From contig NZ_VNJK01000001.1 of assembly GCF_007786455.1 (NCBI RefSeq), positions 1-64,000 of the forward strand: a stretch of 64,000 bases of DNA. The letters are read 5' to 3'. The stretch's first letter is position 1; each line of letters starts with the position of its first letter. Shown here in pieces: positions 16,502 through 25,083 of the stretch. The position numbers and the translations under genes were made by a program. The notes beneath the pieces were generated by a model. It saw only the letters and a list, made by a program, of their open reading frames with translations, searched no databases and was not told the DNA's origin. The DNA is from Paenibacillus agilis (GTDB lineage Bacteria; Bacillota; Bacilli; Paenibacillales; Paenibacillaceae).

Positions 16502-18168
16502 GTGAGTTCGATGTTCCGTTATTTCATTTCAGCCGAGGTGAATTTGTAGAGGCAGATTATCAAGATCCTTTACTGGAAGACTATCGAAATAATCCGTTAT
16601 TAGAAGCTCTTCCACCAATATGGGACGATAAGACGGTTGTCAATAAATTAGCAGCTAAGCCAATCTTTCATGCTTCAGAGCGTGATCTGCCTGTTCACTT
16701 GCGTTTACATTGCGTACAACGTATTTCTCGTGATTTCTTTCGGCCATTATCAAGGCATTTAGAATTACAACAAAGTATTTCACGGCTCATTCGAGATGGA
16801 TATGTAGGTCGTAATCCTCTTACCCCAAACTATGCATTTAGGGCGCGAAGAGACGCCTATGATCTCATTATGAAGGGCAATACAAGCGGATATCCCGTGA
16901 ACACACCAACTTCAGCTGGATTTGCGTTAGTCGGTATATCCGGAATCGGTAAATCCAGTAGCTTATTACGCATTTTACAGATGTACCCGCAAGTTATTTT
17001 ACATCGTAAATATAAAGGCCAAGATCTGCCGGCTCCTTATCAAATTGTATGGCTGAAGATGGATTGTCCGCATGACGGATCTATTAGAGGTCTATGTCTT
17101 AATTTTCTTCTCGCCGTCGATAGTCTGGTTGGAACTAGATACTACAAGAAAAATGCAACAAAGAACCCTGATGAGCTGCTTCCATTAATGGCGCAAGCTG
17201 CAGCTGTTCATTGCCTAGGTGTTCTCATCATTGATGAAATTCAAAATCTTCAAGAGGCCAAAGATGATCGAGCAGCGCAAATGCTTAATTTCTTCGTTCA
17301 ATTAGTGAATACGATAGGATTACCAGTAGTTCTCGTGGGTACCTATAAAGCTCTGCCTGCACTTAATGGAGAGTTTCGAAATGCTCGGCGTAATAGTGGT
17401 CAGGGTGATGCTACGTGGCATCACTTTAAAAAGGATGAGGAATGGACTTGGTTGCTGCAAGGTCTATGGAAGTATCAATGGACAGACCAAAAAGTAACAC
17501 TAGATCAACAATTTATTGATGTGATGTACGACGAGTCTCAAGGAATTTCAGATATTGCGATCAAATTGTTTATGCTGACCCAGTGGCGAGCTCTAGATAA
17601 AGAAATATCTCATATTACTCCTGAGTTAATTCGCTCTGTTGCGAGGGACCGGTTCACATTAATTCGACCTGCCCTGGAGGCTTTGCGTTCCGGTAAGAAG
17701 AAGCAAATTCAGAAGTTTGCAGACATATACGATAGTGTTTCCATTGATGATTATTTAGACAGAATTGAAGCTGAGCAAAGGCAAGTTGATCGTTTGGAAG
17801 TAATACGAACAGAGCTTGGCTATGACGTAACGGAGCAAACTACTAATGAAATAAGTGCATGGCTCGTTGATGCAGGTATTGAGCTAGCGGCTGCTCTTCA
17901 GTCAGCAAATGAAGTAGTAAAGACGCATTTGCATGAATTGGACACGATAGACCTGCATAAAGAGGCTTTGAAGTATGCACTTCAACAGCGGAATACAGCT
18001 ACGAATAAATTGTCTTCCCAACAGGGAAAGAGGAAGTCGAAGGTGATACCGACAGAGCCTAATGATTTACGCTTAATTGTAACCCAAGGGAAAAAGAAGA
18101 AGTTATCTGCATACGATTCATTACAGACGGCTGGTTACATCAAGGATCCGTTAGAGTTTATTGGATAA
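16498..18168 (+). CDS. tnsC: TnsC, AAA+ target-selection ATPase
   Basis: AAA+ regulator that polymerises on DNA and links the TnsD- or TnsE-selected target to TnsAB; it also underlies target immunity. Walker A is VGISGIGKSS (145-154) and Walker B is VLIIDEIQNL (242-251); a sensor-like FVQLVNTIGLPVVLVGTYKA segment follows. At 556 residues it matches Tn7 TnsC (555) rather than the shorter TnsC of CRISPR-associated elements. ATG overlaps the tnsB stop as ATGA, indicating translational coupling. Confidence 0.95.
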   Translation: MSEFDVPLFHFSRGEFVEADYQDPLLEDYRNNPLLEALPPIWDDKTVVNKLAAKPIFHASERDLPVHLRLHCVQRISRDFFRPLSRHLELQQSISRLIRDGYVGRNPLTPNYAFRARRDAYDLIMKGNTSGYPVNTPTSAGFALVGISGIGKSSSLLRILQMYPQVILHRKYKGQDLPAPYQIVWLKMDCPHDGSIRGLCLNFLLAVDSLVGTRYYKKNATKNPDELLPLMAQAAAVHCLGVLIIDEIQNLQEAKDDRAAQMLNFFVQLVNTIGLPVVLVGTYKALPALNGEFRNARRNSGQGDATWHHFKKDEEWTWLLQGLWKYQWTDQKVTLDQQFIDVMYDESQGISDIAIKLFMLTQWRALDKEISHITPELIRSVARDRFTLIRPALEALRSGKKKQIQKFADIYDSVSIDDYLDRIEAEQRQVDRLEVIRTELGYDVTEQTTNEISAWLVDAGIELAAALQSANEVVKTHLHELDTIDLHKEALKYALQQRNTATNKLSSQQGKRKSKVIPTEPNDLRLIVTQGKKKKLSAYDSLQTAGYIKDPLEFIG

Positions 18169-18180
18169 GGTTGTGTTCAG

Positions 18181-19935
18181 ATGAATGAACAGTGTGAGCT
18201 TCCCCTTCCATACCCAGATGAGCTCCTGTATAGTGTTGTCGCACGGTATCACTTAAGAGCAGGCAATAGCAGTGCCAAGTGTACGCTTAGGGAAGTGTAT
18301 GGCACAGAGAATGTCATTCCAACCACGGATCTACCGAGTCATTTGGATTCATTGAATGCTATACAACCTGTCTCTGTGGATCAGTGGATTGATAATCATA
18401 CTTTCTATCCGTACTATGCTTCTTTCATGCCAAGAGATCGTGCCCTTCTATTACGTCAATTGATGAAGGGTTCAGATGGATCGGGTATACATGCTCTGGT
18501 TGGTATTATAGCTAGCACCGTTGCTAGAAACAGTGATTTACACTTTTGTACGGCTTGTTATGAAGAAGACGTTCAGAGATATGGTGAACCTTATTGGCAC
18601 CGTGTGCATCAGCTTCCAGGTGTGAAGGTTTGTCCTACACATGGCTACCCTCTGCAACGACTTACGAGTCCTTTGTCCGATCGACATGGGCTAACTGCTC
18701 TCCCTATATCCAGAGATATGTTTGAATCCATACCGATAATCGAGGAATTGAATGAGCGTGCAGAGGGACAATTACTAGGAATAGCTTCGGACATCCAAAT
18801 ACTTATACAGATGCAAGATACTCAAGTTTTCTATAACTCTAGACGCTTATTGATGCATCGTTTGTCTGATATGGGATTGGTGACACCGGGAGCGCGTGTT
18901 AGGCAGCGTAAACTACAAGAACAATTCGTTACTTTCTACGGGAGAGAACTGTTAAACATGCTGGAATGTGCGCCACAGCAAAACGATCACAGCTGGCTTG
19001 CTAGTGCTACAAGATCAATGCGAAATGTGGTACATCCTTTACGCCTAATGCTTTTATTACGGTATTTGTATGGTTCTTTTTCGGAGTTCTTAAAGCAGTC
19101 TGATCAAGAACTAGCGCCTTTTGGTAAAGGTCCCTGGCCATGCTTGAACAAAGCGGCGGATCACTATAGGGAAGCTATTATAAAGGAATGCAAAGTTACT
19201 CGCTGCTCGGATACTGGACAACCTGTTGGAACATTTCATTGTGCATGCGGCTTCTCGTATTCAAGGAGAGGACCGGATCAGTCGGAGGAAGACAGATTTC
19301 GCAGAGGTCGGATTAAGTCGTTTGGTTCCGTATGGGAATCTAAACTAAAGGAATATCTGCAAGCAGGCCTGTCCTATCGTTCAACGGCTCTTAACCTTGG
19401 TGTCGATACGAATACCGTCATTAAATATGCCGATGGAAACACCACTAGACATACATGCAGTTTGAAAGTAACAGGAAAGAAGAACAAGGTAAAGAAACCG
19501 TCTAAATTAAACGGATGCAAGCCTGTTCGCGTGGACTGGGAACTCCGTGATTTAGAGCTGAGCTGGCAGGTTGAGGAGACATGTAAGGAGCTTATGAATG
19601 ATCAATTTAGACCAGTTAGAGTACGTGTAGCAACTATAGGGAAACGAATTGGTAAGTTGAGCATTCTTGAAAAGCATAAAGATAGGCTTCCTATTACGAT
19701 GAACATTCTATCGAATTATTTGGAATCTGTATCACAGTTTCAAATTCGAAGAGTACGCTGGGCTGCTGAACAAATGAATGGTGAATGGCCTTTGAAAAAA
19801 TGGAAGCTTGTAAAGAAAGCTGGACTTCGACCAGGATATTCTCCAGAGGTGGAGGATGAGATTAGTCGTTGTATCAGTTATAACACGCTTATATCCCCAC
19901 TTACATCAACTGAGGTGACACAATGGCTGCATTAA
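18181..19935 (+). CDS. tnsD: TnsD (TniQ family), attTn7 target-site selector
   Basis: Sequence-specific DNA-binding protein that recognises the 3' end of glmS and recruits TnsC, explaining the location of this element. The N-terminus LPLPYPDELLYSVVARYHLRAG is the TniQ signature. A zinc finger is formed by Cys123, Cys126, Cys151 and His154 (HFCTAC ... KVCPTHG), with a second candidate Cys pair later (TFHCACGFSYSRRG). At 584 residues it is a full-length TnsD, longer than the short TniQ of CAST systems. A Tn7-type HTH is suggested by YRSTALNLGVDTNTVIKYA near residues 398-416. It overlaps tnsE by 13 nt. Confidence 0.94.
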   Translation: MNEQCELPLPYPDELLYSVVARYHLRAGNSSAKCTLREVYGTENVIPTTDLPSHLDSLNAIQPVSVDQWIDNHTFYPYYASFMPRDRALLLRQLMKGSDGSGIHALVGIIASTVARNSDLHFCTACYEEDVQRYGEPYWHRVHQLPGVKVCPTHGYPLQRLTSPLSDRHGLTALPISRDMFESIPIIEELNERAEGQLLGIASDIQILIQMQDTQVFYNSRRLLMHRLSDMGLVTPGARVRQRKLQEQFVTFYGRELLNMLECAPQQNDHSWLASATRSMRNVVHPLRLMLLLRYLYGSFSEFLKQSDQELAPFGKGPWPCLNKAADHYREAIIKECKVTRCSDTGQPVGTFHCACGFSYSRRGPDQSEEDRFRRGRIKSFGSVWESKLKEYLQAGLSYRSTALNLGVDTNTVIKYADGNTTRHTCSLKVTGKKNKVKKPSKLNGCKPVRVDWELRDLELSWQVEETCKELMNDQFRPVRVRVATIGKRIGKLSILEKHKDRLPITMNILSNYLESVSQFQIRRVRWAAEQMNGEWPLKKWKLVKKAGLRPGYSPEVEDEISRCISYNTLISPLTSTEVTQWLH

Positions 19936-21533
19936 CGTTGAGATCCTGGCCATTTCCAGAGGACCAGGAAGCTGAGTTATATTGGTTTGGATCGCCTTAT
20001 ATGGACTACAAAGAGAACTGGCGAATACGAGTAGCATTCCGTACATCTTCTACGAACATTAAAATAGTCTCCTATCCATGGGGAACACTTCCTTACTTAC
20101 GTATTGGACAGCTCTATACAAACGGCACGTACGATCCTATAAAGCCTTTAAGTGGCTCTACATTTAAGCTATCTATAAATAACCTAAGTCAATGTATTGT
20201 CGTAAACAGCTTCAAATTACCCAAACGTTTAATCGATCTAAATAAAAATCCTGAACTCGGATTGCAGAACATTATTCAATTTAAAGTAGATTCACTCACC
20301 TATTGTATTCCTGTCATAGAGTTCATTCGAGCCATGTTTGTTAACTCAAGAAACATGGCATTGCATTTGCTTCAACCTCATGGATTAGAGCTGCTTGTTG
20401 ATCGAAGTGAGGTGTATGGAGACGTACTTCATTTCGATATGAGTGCACGTGTTCCTGTCAAATTAGCGACCGATAGTAATGCACGACACCTATCATGGAT
20501 CTACATGGATAGAAGGATACGAGCGATGTGGGACTCTGTATATCAACATTTGTTCAGTCAGGCCATTAAGAATTCACCGCAGAATCCTCAAGCCGCTCTT
20601 AAGAAGGGTATTCCACTGGGTATTGATTTAACGGAAATAGGTCCTTTACAAATACATGTTCGTGGAGAACAGTTCATTGATTATATTTTAGTCAAAGAGA
20701 TCATTGGCTTCAGTGGATTCGAACATCCACATGAGAAAATCTCATTCTGGCACCCGTCTAAGAAGAGACGAGAATCGACTTATGGTGATAAACAAGTTCG
20801 ACTAACTTCAAGAGCTGACAATGATGATTACATACTGAACGATGAAAGTGATCATGCGAAAGAGGATATTCATCAGGATGTATTGGAAGCGCCACCTACC
20901 TTTATGCATTTTTTAAATGCTCCATTTGTAACAACTCGTAGGCAAAATGTAAGGCAATCCAATACGGGGCAAGATGTTATTGTTAACTCAGGTAGAGGTG
21001 GTAAGACTTCAGGGGCTTTAGAAGAAGTAAGTACACAGGAGTCTGTAGTCGGTGGTGACACACCTCCGATAGACTTTCAAACACTCGAGACGATTTCGGC
21101 TTCTGAGGGAATTGGTTTGGAGTCTTTTTTCGAGATGATTCAGTTATTAAAACAAACGTTTCCTGTTAAGGTCAGTATGTCTATACTGCGTATTCCAGCA
21201 GGTAGACGTTTTTCCGTATGCCCGAACGGAGCTCGTAGGACTTGCGCTGTTGTGCAGATTACGAGTGCAGTGAGTACAGCATACATACTAGAAGTTGCTA
21301 GACCTGACAATTGGTCGATATCGACTCTGATTCTTCGTCCATCACAGCAAGCTTCGTTTAAGGTGATTGAGGATAATATTAAGCAACTCCTAGAAGGATT
21401 AGTTCATAAGGGCGGTCATTGGGATCGAAAAGTACTTGAGCGGTGCAATGGTGTGAGTGTTGAGAAGCTGAAGCATTATCAGAATGATACAGCTATAGAA
21501 TGGGCTTCTCGTTTGATGAGTAAGATTTTATAA
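19923..21533 (+). CDS. tnsE: TnsE, conjugal/replication-directed target selector
   Basis: Alternative target selector that sends Tn7 to replicating DNA, notably lagging strands of mobile plasmids. At 536 residues it matches E. coli TnsE (538). From memory of the Tn7 protein, several blocks align: an N-terminal KENWRIRVAF, CIPVIEFIRAMFV near residue 134, IHVRGEQFIDYILVKEIIGF near 240, and a C-terminal domain ending with an EWASRLMSKIL helix like EGWAERVVREQF. A low-complexity acidic linker lies around 300-395. Start ATG follows GAGGTGACACA inside the end of tnsD. This is the last tns gene; cargo begins after a 130-nt gap. Confidence 0.88.
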   Translation: MAALTLRSWPFPEDQEAELYWFGSPYMDYKENWRIRVAFRTSSTNIKIVSYPWGTLPYLRIGQLYTNGTYDPIKPLSGSTFKLSINNLSQCIVVNSFKLPKRLIDLNKNPELGLQNIIQFKVDSLTYCIPVIEFIRAMFVNSRNMALHLLQPHGLELLVDRSEVYGDVLHFDMSARVPVKLATDSNARHLSWIYMDRRIRAMWDSVYQHLFSQAIKNSPQNPQAALKKGIPLGIDLTEIGPLQIHVRGEQFIDYILVKEIIGFSGFEHPHEKISFWHPSKKRRESTYGDKQVRLTSRADNDDYILNDESDHAKEDIHQDVLEAPPTFMHFLNAPFVTTRRQNVRQSNTGQDVIVNSGRGGKTSGALEEVSTQESVVGGDTPPIDFQTLETISASEGIGLESFFEMIQLLKQTFPVKVSMSILRIPAGRRFSVCPNGARRTCAVVQITSAVSTAYILEVARPDNWSISTLILRPSQQASFKVIEDNIKQLLEGLVHKGGHWDRKVLERCNGVSVEKLKHYQNDTAIEWASRLMSKIL

Positions 21534-21581
21534 ATGAGTGAAAAGTTAACTTATAAAGTAAAAGGAGTAACGAGTCAATGG

Positions 21582-21636
21582 TGGACTATTTTTTATAGTG
21601 AGAGTATAATTTAGTCCAAGGTTATATAATAACCTT
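21582..21636 (+). promoter_or_regulatory. Promoter of the defence cargo with nested inverted repeats
   Basis: TGGACT (21582-21587), a 17-nt spacer, then TATAAT (21605-21610). TGGACTA at the -35 is repeated inverted as TAGTCCA (21612-21618) just past the -10. A second palindrome AAGGTTAT-ATA-ATAACCTT (21618-21636) lies at the expected start of transcription. The arrangement looks like an operator for an autoregulator. Confidence 0.55.
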
Positions 21637-21664
21637 AAAAAGCAAGGAAAAGTTGGTGGTATAA

Positions 21665-22783
21665 GTGGTTGATATTTATGAACAATACGTCCATTTGACT
21701 CGTTTAGCTCTGGAAGGCAAACAAAAAGATGTGAAAATGCTGGCTCGAAAAAATATGCGTTTATTTATGAAAACACGTCCAGATATTGCAGAAGTACTTG
21801 AAAAAGTACTAAATAATACTGCTAACAGCACAAGAGCGTTTAATGATGATATGTTGTCTCCACTACCTGTAGATATGGATAGTCGATTAGAGCTCCTTAA
21901 GAGAGATTATATTGATTTTGAAAGCGATCCGGTTTGGCCAGAGGCTGTATACTCAGAATTGGAAGCTATTATTAAAGAGAGAGAGCGCTTGAGTGAATTA
22001 ACATCACGAGGACTGGCACCAACAAGGACGGTTCTTTTTGTTGGGCCACCAGGTGTTGGAAAAACATTAGCTGCCAGATGGTTAGCATATCAATTAAAGC
22101 GTCCACTTCTTACTTTAGACTTAGCTGCTGTAATGAGTAGCTACTTGGGGAAAACAGGTAACAATATAAGGGCTGTAATTAACTATGCACAACGAGAGTC
22201 TTCCATTCTTCTTCTTGATGAACTCGATGCTATAGCCAAACGAAGAAATGATGATTCTGAAGTAGGTGAGTTAAAAAGATTGGTAACAGTTCTATTGCAG
22301 GCTGTTGATGAATGGCCAGCCGATGGACTGCTCATTGCAGCTACTAACCATCCTGAATTACTGGATCCTGCGGTATGGAGACGTTTTGAAAGGGTTATTC
22401 ATTTTCCAGTTCCTTCTTCAGCGGATATCGCTTATACAATTAATTCATTAATATCCACTGAAGATGAAGTCATGCCAAAAAACTTAATTGAAATTTTGTC
22501 AATTGCACTTGAAGGGGTCTCGTTTTCGGAGGTTGTTCGTCAGTTAAATATAGCTCGTAGAGATAGCGTAATTAAACAAATTAGTTTGCAACAGTCTTTT
22601 GAAGAGCTTATTAACAAAATTAGTCTAGATATCGATCGTAACAAGAGAATAGAGTTTGCTGTTAAGTTAGTGCATAATGGGCAATCACAGAGAAGAGCTT
22701 CTGAAATAACAGGTATTTCACGTGATACAATTCGAAAGCATATGAAAACTGTGGGACATAAATCTGAGGGGGTTGAGCATTAA
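21665..22783 (+). CDS. ietA: AAA+ ATPase of an IetAS-like defence pair
   Basis: FtsH/CDC48-type AAA+ ATPase, 372 residues. Walker A is GPPGVGKT (127-134), Walker B is ILLLDELDA (181-189), and the second-region-of-homology arginine is in DPAVWRRFERVI near 236-247. An N-terminal helical region of about 100 residues precedes the ATPase. The C-terminus carries a short helix-turn-helix (QSQRRASEITGISRDTIRKHM, about 337-357). The GTG at 21665 follows GTTGGTGGT. The subtilase gene starts 2 nt after its stop, so the two are one unit. Such AAA/subtilase pairs are known as the ietA/ietS plasmid-incompatibility locus and as an anti-phage system. Assignment rests on domain pairing and order; function here is inferred. 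Confidence 0.8.
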   Translation: MVDIYEQYVHLTRLALEGKQKDVKMLARKNMRLFMKTRPDIAEVLEKVLNNTANSTRAFNDDMLSPLPVDMDSRLELLKRDYIDFESDPVWPEAVYSELEAIIKERERLSELTSRGLAPTRTVLFVGPPGVGKTLAARWLAYQLKRPLLTLDLAAVMSSYLGKTGNNIRAVINYAQRESSILLLDELDAIAKRRNDDSEVGELKRLVTVLLQAVDEWPADGLLIAATNHPELLDPAVWRRFERVIHFPVPSSADIAYTINSLISTEDEVMPKNLIEILSIALEGVSFSEVVRQLNIARRDSVIKQISLQQSFEELINKISLDIDRNKRIEFAVKLVHNGQSQRRASEITGISRDTIRKHMKTVGHKSEGVEH

Positions 22784-22785
22784 TT

Positions 22786-25029
22786 ATGGCTAGAGAAAAT
22801 AATTTTCTTTTAGGTAATGGTGAGCACTTAACAAATACAGTGAATGTTCCTCGTAGAGGCGGTAAAAAAATACCGCCTTACTCTTTTCCAACAGCTCAAA
22901 AGCATTTTTCTCAATGGCTTGGTGATGCAAATGAAAAATTTAACAAAATGAGCAGTTCAGCTTGTCCTAATGATGAAGTTACTGCCTTAGTCACTATGCA
23001 CCCACGGTATATATCTAAAAGTGACTTTCCAATAGAACTTTTAGATACTGTTGGTTTGCGTGCTGTTGGCGGACGTTCCAAAAGAATAAAGCCAATGCAA
23101 TGGGGCATAGAAAAACATCCTGAGGAAGCAGTAACTGATCAAATTTTCGTAATGGGAAAAAGAAGTGATTTTACAACATGGTATAGAGAGATAAATAACT
23201 GGACTGAAGCTGTAACCGGGGCAAAGCATTTAAGTCATATTGAGGATTTATCTGCTCACATCGGAGTAGATAAAGTACAAGCACTACCTGAAAATCGTGA
23301 TGAGTACTGTCTGGAAGTTGTCTTTCATGAAACTTCAGCAAGTACGCTTGATATGTTTGAATACTATGCAAAAGAATGTGATGCTTATCCAATTTTTGAT
23401 CGTAAGCGTGAATCTAAAGGACTCATTTTTCTTCCTGTATATGCTTCTAAAGAGAATGTTCATAAACTTGCTGACTTTTCGTATATTCGTGTTGTGAGAT
23501 CGATGCCAACACTTAGACCGTTGCAACCTGAAGTATTACGAAAGGTCCAATCTTTTCCTATAAAAATGAATATTGAGCCTAGTGTAGATCAAGCTTTAAG
23601 AGTAGCTATATTCGATGGTGGGATTCCTTCAAGTATTAATCTATCACCTTGGGTAAATTTAATTGAGCCGCCTGGGATAGGAGCAGCAGTTCCAGAGTAT
23701 CAGGAACATGGGTTAGCAGTAACTTCAGCTTTTTTATTTGGGCCATTAGAGCCTAATAAAGGTGCAGAACGACCTTTATGTCATGTTGATCACATAAGAG
23801 TTTTAGATGATAAAACAGGAAGTAATGGAGATTTTGAATGTTACGACGTACTAGATAGAATCTTACATGTTTTAGATAATAACAGTGAACCATATCATTT
23901 TTTGAATTTTAGTGTTGGTCCCGATATTCCCATTGAAGATGATGAGGTTACTGGTTGGACTGCAAGCCTGGATGAGAGACTTTGCGGTGGTAGTTCACTT
24001 ACAACTGTGGCAGCAGGTAACTCTGGGAATTTATGCTCGGTGAGTGGCTTGAACAGGATTCAGCCCCCTTCAGATGCAGTAAATGTTATGGCTATAGGAG
24101 CATGTGATAGTGTCAGTTCACTTTTCTGGAAAAGGGTAGATTACAGTTCAGTTGGCCCTGGACGTAGTCCTGGACTGGTTAAGCCAGACGGTCTTGTATT
24201 TGGAGGCAGTCAGCACAGTCCGTTTTATGTATTAGAATCTACGGATCCTTATACGATAAAGGGAACCATGGGAACTAGTTTTGCAGCTCCTTATGGTTTA
24301 AGATCAGCTGCTGCGGTACGAGTCCAATTAGGAAATAGGTTTTCTCCATTAGCCATTCGTGCGTTGCTCACCCACAGGGCGGAATCAGAGGATCATTCTC
24401 TTACTGAAGTAGGATGGGGACGATTGGAAACAGATTATAATAAACTGATTACATGTGATGACGATGAGGCATTGATAGTCTTTCAGGGTGAATTACCTGT
24501 TGGCAGTCATTTAAGAGCACCAGTGCCATTACCTAGTGGAGATTTAGAAGGTATGATTGGGATTACAGCGACGTTAGTTATAGCTCCAGAGGTGGATCCG
24601 AGTTATCCTAACACATATACTCGAGGGGGGTTAGAGGTTACTTTCCGCCCGGATTCTACAAAAAGAAAAATTAGTAAAGAAGGGAAAGTTCCTCTCCATG
24701 CAAATTCCAAATCATTTTTCAATGTAAAGAATTTATTTGGATCAGGGGCGTATGAATACGAATTACGTGACGAGGGACATAAATGGGAACCTTGCTTAAA
24801 AGTAACTCAACAATTTAAATCTGCTTCGCTTAATGCTCCTTGTTTTGATATCTATTATCATCATCGAGGAGAAGGGATGAAATTGAAGGAACCAGCACCA
24901 ATACAATATGCTTTGGTCGTAAGTATTAAGGCTAATAAGGTTGTTGATCTGTATGACCGAGTCCTTAGGACTTATTCGAATATTTTGATTCCTCTTCGAC
25001 CACAAAACAGAATTCAAATTCGGAGTTGA
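22786..25029 (+). CDS. ietS: Subtilisin-like serine protease of an IetAS-like defence pair
   Basis: S8-family protease, 747 residues, with no signal peptide, so it should act in the cytoplasm. The triad is complete: Asp277 (RVAIFDGGIP), His308 (YQEHGLAVTS) and Ser498 (GTMGTSFAAP), with oxyanion Asn412 (VAAGNSGN). About 265 N-terminal residues form a separate domain starting NNFLLGNGEHL, typical of the protease partner in AAA/S8 pairs. About 200 C-terminal residues look beta-rich. The AAA partner may control or present substrates to it. GAGGGGG precedes the ATG. Toxicity upon phage sensing is a reasonable inference, not something the sequence proves. Confidence 0.85.
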   Translation: MARENNFLLGNGEHLTNTVNVPRRGGKKIPPYSFPTAQKHFSQWLGDANEKFNKMSSSACPNDEVTALVTMHPRYISKSDFPIELLDTVGLRAVGGRSKRIKPMQWGIEKHPEEAVTDQIFVMGKRSDFTTWYREINNWTEAVTGAKHLSHIEDLSAHIGVDKVQALPENRDEYCLEVVFHETSASTLDMFEYYAKECDAYPIFDRKRESKGLIFLPVYASKENVHKLADFSYIRVVRSMPTLRPLQPEVLRKVQSFPIKMNIEPSVDQALRVAIFDGGIPSSINLSPWVNLIEPPGIGAAVPEYQEHGLAVTSAFLFGPLEPNKGAERPLCHVDHIRVLDDKTGSNGDFECYDVLDRILHVLDNNSEPYHFLNFSVGPDIPIEDDEVTGWTASLDERLCGGSSLTTVAAGNSGNLCSVSGLNRIQPPSDAVNVMAIGACDSVSSLFWKRVDYSSVGPGRSPGLVKPDGLVFGGSQHSPFYVLESTDPYTIKGTMGTSFAAPYGLRSAAAVRVQLGNRFSPLAIRALLTHRAESEDHSLTEVGWGRLETDYNKLITCDDDEALIVFQGELPVGSHLRAPVPLPSGDLEGMIGITATLVIAPEVDPSYPNTYTRGGLEVTFRPDSTKRKISKEGKVPLHANSKSFFNVKNLFGSGAYEYELRDEGHKWEPCLKVTQQFKSASLNAPCFDIYYHHRGEGMKLKEPAPIQYALVVSIKANKVVDLYDRVLRTYSNILIPLRPQNRIQIRS

Positions 25030-25083
25030 GAAAAGGATAACAAATTGAGCTAATTTAGAAATAGGTAGCTGGGAGGTTTTTGT

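Noticed and set aside
21618-21636. Palindrome as a transcription terminator for tnsE
   Set aside because: It lacks a T run and overlaps the likely start of the cargo transcript, so an operator is a better reading.
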